Below, one piece after another: positions 59,202 through 64,000 of a stretch of DNA of 64,000 nt (positions within the stretch are counted from its first letter, which is position 1; every line of letters starts with the position of its first letter). A program made the position numbers and the translations under genes. The notes under the pieces were generated by a model. The model had not been told where the DNA came from. It did no database searches and worked only from the letters and a program-made list of their open reading frames with translations. The DNA comes from Portibacter lacus (GTDB taxonomy: Bacteria; Bacteroidota; Bacteroidia; Chitinophagales; Saprospiraceae), in contig NZ_JAJNKA010000003.1 in the NCBI RefSeq assembly GCF_021533215.1, positions 124,001 through 188,000 on the forward strand. The letters are read 5' to 3'.

Positions 59202-59274
59202 AGCGGGAGACGAGACTCGAACCCGCGACCCTCAGCTTGGAAGGCTGATGCTCTACCAACTGAGCTACTCCCGC
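59202..59274 (-). tRNA. tRNA-Gly (TCC)
   Basis: A 73-base cloverleaf: acceptor GCGGGAG with CTCCCGC, anticodon stem TCAGC/GCTGA around CTTCCAA (anticodon TCC), T loop TTCGAGT, discriminator T. CCA is not encoded. Confidence 0.97.
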
Positions 59275-59302
59275 TTATATTATCTTTATGTATCTTTTCA
59301 AG

Positions 59303-59385
59303 TGGGAGTGATAGGAATCGAACCTATTCAGACGTAGTCACCAGATTTACAGTCTGGCCCGGCTCTCCAACTCCGGCGCACTCCC
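59303..59385 (-). tRNA. tRNA-Tyr (GTA)
   Basis: An 83-base class II tRNA: acceptor GGGAGTG with CACTCCC, anticodon stem CCAGA/TCTGG around CTGTAAA (anticodon GTA), a long variable arm, T loop TTCGATT, discriminator A. CCA is not encoded. Confidence 0.97.
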
Positions 59386-59398
59386 TTTAACAATATTG

Positions 59399-59472
59399 AG
59401 CCGATGGAGGGATTCGAACCCCCGACCCGCTGATTACAAATCAGCTGCTCTGGCCAACTGAGCTACATCGGC
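59399..59472 (-). tRNA. tRNA-Thr (TGT)
   Basis: A 74-base cloverleaf: acceptor GCCGATG with CATCGGC, anticodon stem GCTGA/TCAGC around TTTGTAA (anticodon TGT), T loop TTCGAAT, discriminator T. CCA is not encoded. It is the first tRNA of the four before tuf. Confidence 0.97.
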
Positions 59473-59521
59473 AATACTATTATTTAAACGCTTCAATCGA
59501 ACATTTTCTTGAAAGCGACTG

Positions 59522-59529
59522 CAAAAATA
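59522..59529 (-). promoter_or_regulatory. Candidate -7 promoter box of the tRNA-tuf unit
   Basis: On the minus strand TATTTTTG is an exact TAnnTTTG match, 49 bases before tRNA-Thr(TGT). No clear TTTG -33 partner is seen; the surrounding A/T tracts are strong. Confidence 0.4.
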
Positions 59530-59613
59530 GAAGATTTTCTAGAAAAAGAAAATATTAAATATTATTTTTTTCAAGATGTTGCAAAATAATTTTTTTCGAC
59601 CGCCATTTTAGGA

Positions 59614-59925
59614 TCAATTTGATCGCTTTCTTGATACCAGTTTTTCCTTGTGCCTTTTGATTTGTCTTTTGAGTGAGTCAACAGCTTGATCGCACGATGC
59701 TTCAAAGGTTTTGCTGTCTTCTACACTTATAAATGTCTCCTTTGGAATACGTATAATAACCTCAACAATCTTGTCTTTAATCTGGCCACTATTCTCTAAT
59801 TTCATTATCACCTTGGCATCCAAAATATTATCGTTAAATTTTAACAACTTTTCTATTTTAGAGGTGATATAGTTCTTTAATTTGTCATCTGCCGTAAAAT
59901 GAATGGATTGAAATTGTATATTCAT
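59614..59925 (-). CDS. hpf: Ribosome hibernation promoting factor / RaiA family protein
   Basis: A 103-residue protein with the short HPF fold: FQSIHFTADDKLKNYITSKIEKLLKF, then alternating strands (DAKVIMKLE, KIVEVIIRIP) and a last basic helix (AVDSLKRQIKRHKEKL). It binds the 30S decoding region in stationary phase and silences ribosomes. There is no C-terminal long-HPF dimerisation domain. It follows xerC after 41 bases and precedes the tRNA-tuf block. Confidence 0.9.
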   Translation of the reverse strand: MNIQFQSIHFTADDKLKNYITSKIEKLLKFNDNILDAKVIMKLENSGQIKDKIVEVIIRIPKETFISVEDSKTFEASCDQAVDSLKRQIKRHKEKLVSRKRSN

Positions 59926-59966
59926 ATTGCTCTAATATTTGTTTTCCCTAAGTTAATTATTGTCAT

Positions 59967-60839
59967 TTACTTTTCTGCTTTAGGGTGCGCTTTTTTGTAA
60001 ATATCTTTTAGCCGTTCTATTGTATTATGCGTATAGATCTGCGTTGCTGCTAAACTAGAATGCCCCAGTAGCGTTTTTATCGCATTCAGATCAGCTCCAT
60101 CGTTAGATAAGTGTGTTGCGAAGCTATGCCTTAAGATATGCGGACTACGCTTATCCAAGCTGCTAACTTGACTTATTTCAGCTCGAACTAAGTTATATAT
60201 ATACTTTGGGTAAATGCTTTTCCCTTTTTCATTCTGAAAGAGAAAGCCATTTGATGTGATCTCATTATCTTTCTTTAACTTGATAAAGTCTTTTATTTTC
60301 AAATAAAGTTTTTCTGTAATAGGAATGATACGCTCCTTACTACCCTTCCCGATCACTTTGATCTGGCCTGCTTCACAATTAGACTCTTGCAATTCGATGC
60401 ATTCTGCTCTTCTTAATCCACAAGTATAAATCAATTCGACTATTAATCCATCTAATATTGACTTGTAATCACCTGCATTTTCACTTTGATGCTCAATTAA
60501 TTTTTCTATTTGACCTTCTTCCAAGTATTGTGGTAATTTCTTCGCCACCTTCATTGAAATTATTTTTGCAACAGGATTACTAGCAATGAGACCACATTTT
60601 TTCTGATAACGATAGAAACTTTTTAAAGATGAAATCTTTCTATTGATCGATTTAGCCTCATACTTTCGTGTTACCATATCTACCATCCATGATCTAACAG
60701 TATGGTGGCTAACTTCTTCTACCTCCTGTAATTCACAAAACTCAAAAAAGGACTGGACATCCTTAAGATAAGCAATTATAGTATGATCAGAATACCGCTT
60801 CTCATATCTTAAGTAATTTCCATATCTCTCCAGGTCCAT
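59967..60839 (-). CDS. xerC: Tyrosine recombinase XerC/XerD family
   Basis: A 290-residue protein. The N-terminal SAM-like DNA-binding domain (YLRYEKRYSDHTIIAYLKDV, SWMVDMVTRKYEAKSINRKI) is followed by the catalytic domain with Arg in TCGLRRAEC, Lys in VIGKGSKERIIP, HILRHSFATHL (His-x-x-Arg), LGHSSLAATQIYTH (His and the nucleophile Tyr). It probably resolves chromosome dimers at dif with a partner recombinase. The fixed place next to hpf and tuf in this phylum argues against a mobile-element integrase. XerC against XerD cannot be settled by eye. Confidence 0.88.
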   Translation of the reverse strand: MDLERYGNYLRYEKRYSDHTIIAYLKDVQSFFEFCELQEVEEVSHHTVRSWMVDMVTRKYEAKSINRKISSLKSFYRYQKKCGLIASNPVAKIISMKVAKKLPQYLEEGQIEKLIEHQSENAGDYKSILDGLIVELIYTCGLRRAECIELQESNCEAGQIKVIGKGSKERIIPITEKLYLKIKDFIKLKKDNEITSNGFLFQNEKGKSIYPKYIYNLVRAEISQVSSLDKRSPHILRHSFATHLSNDGADLNAIKTLLGHSSLAATQIYTHNTIERLKDIYKKAHPKAEK

Positions 60840-60965
60840 ATCATATGATTATTAATTATAATATATACAAATATTATACCTATTCATAACTCTAAAAAAC
60901 CGGTTTTTCGTATTTCCTTTTCGTGAAGTGACAGATAGATTCAAATAAAGTGTATCAAATTCGTT

Positions 60966-62621
60966 TTAGAGCTTGATAAATTTCTTTGTAATACCTTTAC
61001 TATCCCTTATCAAATAAACTCCAAATGAAATCCCCGATAGATCTATTTGACTCATTTCAGATCTCACAGTAAAAGATTTAACTTGCCTTCCGCTGAGATC
61101 TAGCATTACAAAATCTAGGCTTTGCTCATTTAAATTTCTAATTTCTAAATGACTCGAAACAGGATTTTTAACGATTTCCCAAGATGCAGAAAACTCAATT
61201 GGAATATTATTAGATAAAAGGCAAGGGTTCTCATCGTCACCAATCTGTAAAGTTCCAGTTGAGGTTAATTCTTTACCTATAAAAGCAGGATAGTCAGTTG
61301 GAAACCTTTTGATTCTAAATAAATTATTATCACTAATTTCAAGATTTGTTCCTTGTTCTACTGGCATCCCTGCTTTCAACGGCAACTTATATTCCCAAAC
61401 TATCTCATCATCAGGAGTAATCTCGAAAGCATATCCAATTCGTCCTGCTAAAATTAAAAAGTTTCCGTTGGGTAGATACTGAGCACTTGAAAGCCCTGAA
61501 GAATACAGCTTTTCTTTGACAGGATGAAGAATCGTCTTAGTAAAGTCTTCAGGTAAGAACTTCCCTTCTGATATCTTATAGTTTAAAGAATCACTATCCA
61601 TTACTGGACGAATAACATTTGCAGAACTATAGTTCTCACCAGCTCGATTATTAAATAAAAGAATTTGATTATAAAGCGAATCATTTGCCAGAAAATCATC
61701 ATCTATCCAATGAGCATGATGCTGAAAAAACAGGGATTGGTCAGACTGGTCTCCCGCTTGATAGGTGAGTGGATTCCCCCATCGAAAAAGTAAATCACCT
61801 CCCTTCCCCGAATTTCCGCCAGAACTTGTGCGCGCCTCTGCTAAAGTTGTAGAGTGATCTATGATCCAAATTTCATCAAAGAAAGGTACACTAAGTAAAA
61901 TTTGATCTAAGTCAGCATTATAATCAATGGAGTTTATATGGTTCCAATCAGGGTTTCCTAGATTGTTTTCATAGTTAATATCTACCCGTCCTGAGTTTTC
62001 CGATATTTCTCCAAAATTATTTTTACTTACATCATAATCCTGAATTAAATGATCCCAGACATGCCATTCCCACACCACTGAATCCAGCGATGGATTATAC
62101 TCTAGGATATAATCTGGCCAAAGTTTATCTTGAAATAATTTTTCAGGATCTCTTCCAGCCTCAATGCATTCTTCTAAGTTTTTCAATTCCCAAGAAATCA
62201 TGAGTACATTTCCATTAGGCAATACTTCAATGTCATGATGCAACCTCCGAAGAGAATCATTCTGCTCAAACGACCACAACTTATTCCCTTCCCAGTCGTA
62301 AGCTTCTACATGCGCTCCACCACCTCCAGCCCAAATACTCCCTACATTTACTTTATTATTAGAGCATTTAACTATTGATCCATCTTTTAAAAGATAAACT
62401 GAATTACCTGGAACTTTGTCATCTTCTAATTGCCAACGATGAACGATTTCACCACAATTATTTAAAAGAAAAACATCTGACTGATGATGAGGATAAATGA
62501 GATTATAACCATTAAAAGATCTTTCTTCATCTATTGATAACAATCCAACAGTGGGATCTTGGCCATATAATAGACTACATGTCAAGAATAAAAGCATTAA
62601 TAAATGCGAAACTTTAATCAT
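60966..62621 (-). CDS. Secreted arylsulfotransferase-like protein with T9SS type A sorting domain
   Basis: A 551-residue protein from the ATG at 62621 (MIKVSHLLMLLFLTCSLLYG-QD); a longer frame would run through the upstream terminator. The body matches the aryl-sulfate sulfotransferase (ASST) propeller pattern: NGYNLIYPHHQSDVFLLNNCG, GNKLWSFEQNDSLRRLHHDIE, LPNGNVLMISWE, WNHINSIDYN, FFQHHAHWIDD and YLPNGNFLILAGR. The conserved His residues of the family lie in HHDI, NHIN and HHAH. ASST moves sulfate from a phenolic sulfate to an acceptor phenol. The last 75 residues are a type A T9SS tag (FVMLDLSGRQVKSF, ITKKFIKL). An ASST-fold protein carried by T9SS is unusual and could be a binding protein instead. 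Confidence 0.75.
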   Translation of the reverse strand: MIKVSHLLMLLFLTCSLLYGQDPTVGLLSIDEERSFNGYNLIYPHHQSDVFLLNNCGEIVHRWQLEDDKVPGNSVYLLKDGSIVKCSNNKVNVGSIWAGGGGAHVEAYDWEGNKLWSFEQNDSLRRLHHDIEVLPNGNVLMISWELKNLEECIEAGRDPEKLFQDKLWPDYILEYNPSLDSVVWEWHVWDHLIQDYDVSKNNFGEISENSGRVDINYENNLGNPDWNHINSIDYNADLDQILLSVPFFDEIWIIDHSTTLAEARTSSGGNSGKGGDLLFRWGNPLTYQAGDQSDQSLFFQHHAHWIDDDFLANDSLYNQILLFNNRAGENYSSANVIRPVMDSDSLNYKISEGKFLPEDFTKTILHPVKEKLYSSGLSSAQYLPNGNFLILAGRIGYAFEITPDDEIVWEYKLPLKAGMPVEQGTNLEISDNNLFRIKRFPTDYPAFIGKELTSTGTLQIGDDENPCLLSNNIPIEFSASWEIVKNPVSSHLEIRNLNEQSLDFVMLDLSGRQVKSFTVRSEMSQIDLSGISFGVYLIRDSKGITKKFIKL

Positions 62622-62643
62622 GCTGCAAGATATATATTGAAAC

Positions 62644-62674
62644 AAAAAAAGGCGACACATTCGTGTCACCTTTT
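62644..62674 (-). terminator. Rho-independent terminator after the lipoprotein gene
   Basis: On the minus strand AAAGGTGACAC and GTGTCGCCTTT pair over 11 bp (one U-G) around a 4-base loop and are followed by T residues. It starts 28 bases after the lipoprotein stop and lies between that gene and the ASST-like gene, which makes the latter a separate unit. Confidence 0.9.
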
Positions 62675-62701
62675 ATCAAAAACATTATAATTTTCTTATT
62701 C

Positions 62702-63559
62702 TTACATAGGAGTTAATACAACAGTTGCTGTATCATCATAACCAGTAACCCATGAGAATGTTATCACACCTGAATCTGCATCAACTGATCCAGTTAAAGT
62801 TGTTGCAGTACCAAATGGTTCAGTAAACTCAGCTGAAATCACATCACATACATCCTTTATTGTTGTACTTACACCACCTGCGGCAACATATGCAGCGTCT
62901 ACTCCATATACTTCATACCACGCTTGATAAATACCACCTGACCAATCAGAAATAGTATAAACTCCACCGCCTGCATCTGTTAGTTCTACTGTGCTTGTAA
63001 CCGTTACTGTTCCAGGACAACAAGAATCTGTAGATTGTCCAGAAGTCGCTGCAGTATATGTACCACCTAAATCAGAAGGACAACTTACATTAACAACTAA
63101 ACTTTCTCCAGAAGGGAAAGAACCATCGGCTGTTGCTATATCAAATGTATAAACAAATTGATCTAAAAGTTTCACACTTCCTAAATCAATCAAACCATCA
63201 GCTGCTTCAGCTAAAGTTGTATTAATAGTAGATGGAAAAGAATTAAGTGTTTTAAACAACACCGGTGCTCCTCCATTAAGGCTTTTGTAAACATTAACAG
63301 CAGTTGCATTCCCCCCAAAATCATCAACGGTGAATCCTATAGCTGCATCTCCTCCGTCAGCAAAATTATAGAATCCATTTACAATATCTGAAATGATTAC
63401 TAGTGCACCTTTTTGCTCCCAATCTACATGATAGTTAGAAAACTTAATTTCCTTATCATCTAATTGAAAAACATCGTCATCGGTACAAGAAACAACAACT
63501 CCGAAGAGGATAATTCCCATCACGAAAAACAATCCTTTATTTATAAATTTAAAATTCAT
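62702..63559 (-). CDS. Exported lipoprotein, function unknown
   Basis: A 285-residue protein with a type II signal peptide: GLFFVMGIILFGVVVSC with the lipid-modified Cys at residue 25, then CTDDDVF, acidic residues that suit surface lipoproteins of this phylum. The mature part is mostly beta (VDWEQKGALVIISDIVNGFY, GGAPVLFKTLNSFPSTINTT) with two adjacent Cys in STDSCCPGTV and one in IKDVCDV. The shape is that of a SusE/SusF-like or other DUF surface lipoprotein; no family is certain. It begins two bases after the stop of the gene at the window edge, so the pair is co-transcribed, and it ends at a strong terminator. Confidence 0.75.
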   Translation of the reverse strand: MNFKFINKGLFFVMGIILFGVVVSCTDDDVFQLDDKEIKFSNYHVDWEQKGALVIISDIVNGFYNFADGGDAAIGFTVDDFGGNATAVNVYKSLNGGAPVLFKTLNSFPSTINTTLAEAADGLIDLGSVKLLDQFVYTFDIATADGSFPSGESLVVNVSCPSDLGGTYTAATSGQSTDSCCPGTVTVTSTVELTDAGGGVYTISDWSGGIYQAWYEVYGVDAAYVAAGGVSTTIKDVCDVISAEFTEPFGTATTLTGSVDADSGVITFSWVTGYDDTATVVLTPM

Positions 63560-63560
63560 T

Positions 63561-64000
63561 TTATTTAATTTTATTTAATTCAATTAAAGCATTCTGAACT
63601 TCATCAGTTTTCTTGAAGTTCACTTTATTTTGCTTGAAATATGAAACTATATCTTTAATTTTTTCTGTTTCACTATATTTATCTAGAAACTTCTTGCGTT
63701 TCTTAGGCACTTCGTATAAGTCTCCGTCTCTATATATGTAAAGACTTTCAACTAATGACATTCTGGGTTTTAGACTTCCAACATCAAGGGCTGTATTGTA
63801 AAATTGTTTACTTAATTCTACATCTTTCTTTCCTAAGAAGCTAAAATTATCAGAATCCAATATGATTTCGTACAAATCATAAACTCCAGTTTTATTTTGA
63901 AGCGTTACAAATTTTTGTTCGAATTCAAAATTTGAATTTAGTGAAAGTGTGTCCACCATTTTCAAATCCACATTATACTCAGTAGTACCTAATTTTAAAT
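63561..64000 (-). CDS. Unrecognised protein, 3' end only
   Basis: The frame is open from the right edge to the TAA at 63561, so the gene starts outside the window; about 146 residues are visible. A GTG at 63969-63971 could be read as a start, but the frame continues upstream (KLGTTEYNV), so the gene is longer. The C terminus is basic and helical (KKRKKFLDKYSETEKIKDI, VNFKKTDEVQNALIELN). Such an ending is common in uncharacterised exported Bacteroidota proteins. I do not know its function. The next gene begins one base beyond its stop. Confidence 0.7.
   Translation of the reverse strand, partial: LKLGTTEYNVDLKMVDTLSLNSNFEFEQKFVTLQNKTGVYDLYEIILDSDNFSFLGKKDVELSKQFYNTALDVGSLKPRMSLVESLYIYRDGDLYEVPKKRKKFLDKYSETEKIKDIVSYFKQNKVNFKKTDEVQNALIELNKIK

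Noticed and set aside
59967-60839. Integrase of a mobile element beside the tRNA genes
   Set aside because: The recombinase stands next to hpf and tuf, an order usual for the phylum, and I see no duplicated tRNA ends or phage genes.
60894-60909. Palindrome AAAAACCGGTTTTT between the ASST-like gene and xerC
   Set aside because: It has no loop to fold a stable hairpin and no T tract beyond it, so I do not call it a terminator.

Overview
The window is a stretch of an AT-rich genome from the phylum Bacteroidota, most likely a free-living, probably aquatic member of the Saprospiria-like lineages. The evidence is: seven proteins with C-terminal type IX secretion (T9SS) sorting domains (six type A, one type B), an OMP_b-brl_3-type outer-membrane barrel, several promoter candidates matching the Bacteroidota -7 box TAnnTTTG, almost no Shine-Dalgarno sequences, and the gene order xerC-hpf-tRNAs-tuf-tRNA-Trp-secE-nusG-rplKAJL-rpoBC. 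The lineage below phylum is inference.

Layout. 1-8.3 kb: the 3' end of an outer-membrane barrel gene, a secreted nucleoside hydrolase, a secreted Asp-box beta-propeller with a T9SS tag, and an exported sulfatase on the minus strand. 8.4-14.5 kb: a plus-strand run der, rfbC, rfbD, a large T9SS type B surface protein and ribE with gaps of -8 to +47 bases, probably one transcription unit. 14.9-20 kb: an IPTLxxWG-CTERM-like surface protein, the overlapping proline-synthesis pair proC-proB on the minus strand, a long gene-free stretch, and a T9SS-tagged secreted protein with a good terminator.

20.3-42 kb is the most striking part. Five minus-strand genes, about 21.6 kb with gaps of 1 to 47 bases, encode secreted proteins of 2581, 1454, 2401, 240 and 496 residues. 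All five carry cohesin-like domains. The three giants also carry a paired EF-hand dockerin-like module just before their last cohesin. Other modules include malectin, CBM6-like, kelch, Ig-like and thrombospondin type 3 repeats, the last encoded by a nearly perfect 195-bp tandem DNA repeat. Three of the five have T9SS tags and two do not. I read this as a candidate non-cellulosomal cohesin-dockerin surface assembly in which tagged and untagged parts could bind one another outside the cell; no glycoside hydrolase catalytic domain is visible.

42-46 kb: an MBL-fold hydrolase convergent with a secreted protein bearing YadA-head-like repeats. 46-61 kb: the core transcription and translation block, all on the minus strand: xerC, hpf, tRNA-Thr(TGT), tRNA-Tyr(GTA), tRNA-Gly(TCC), tRNA-Thr(GGT), tuf, tRNA-Trp(CCA), secE, nusG, rplK, rplA, rplJ, rplL, rpoB, rpoC, with a long hairpin between rplL and rpoB and terminators after tuf and rpoC. 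61-64 kb: a T9SS-tagged arylsulfotransferase-like protein, a lipoprotein, and the 3' end of an unrecognised gene running off the window.
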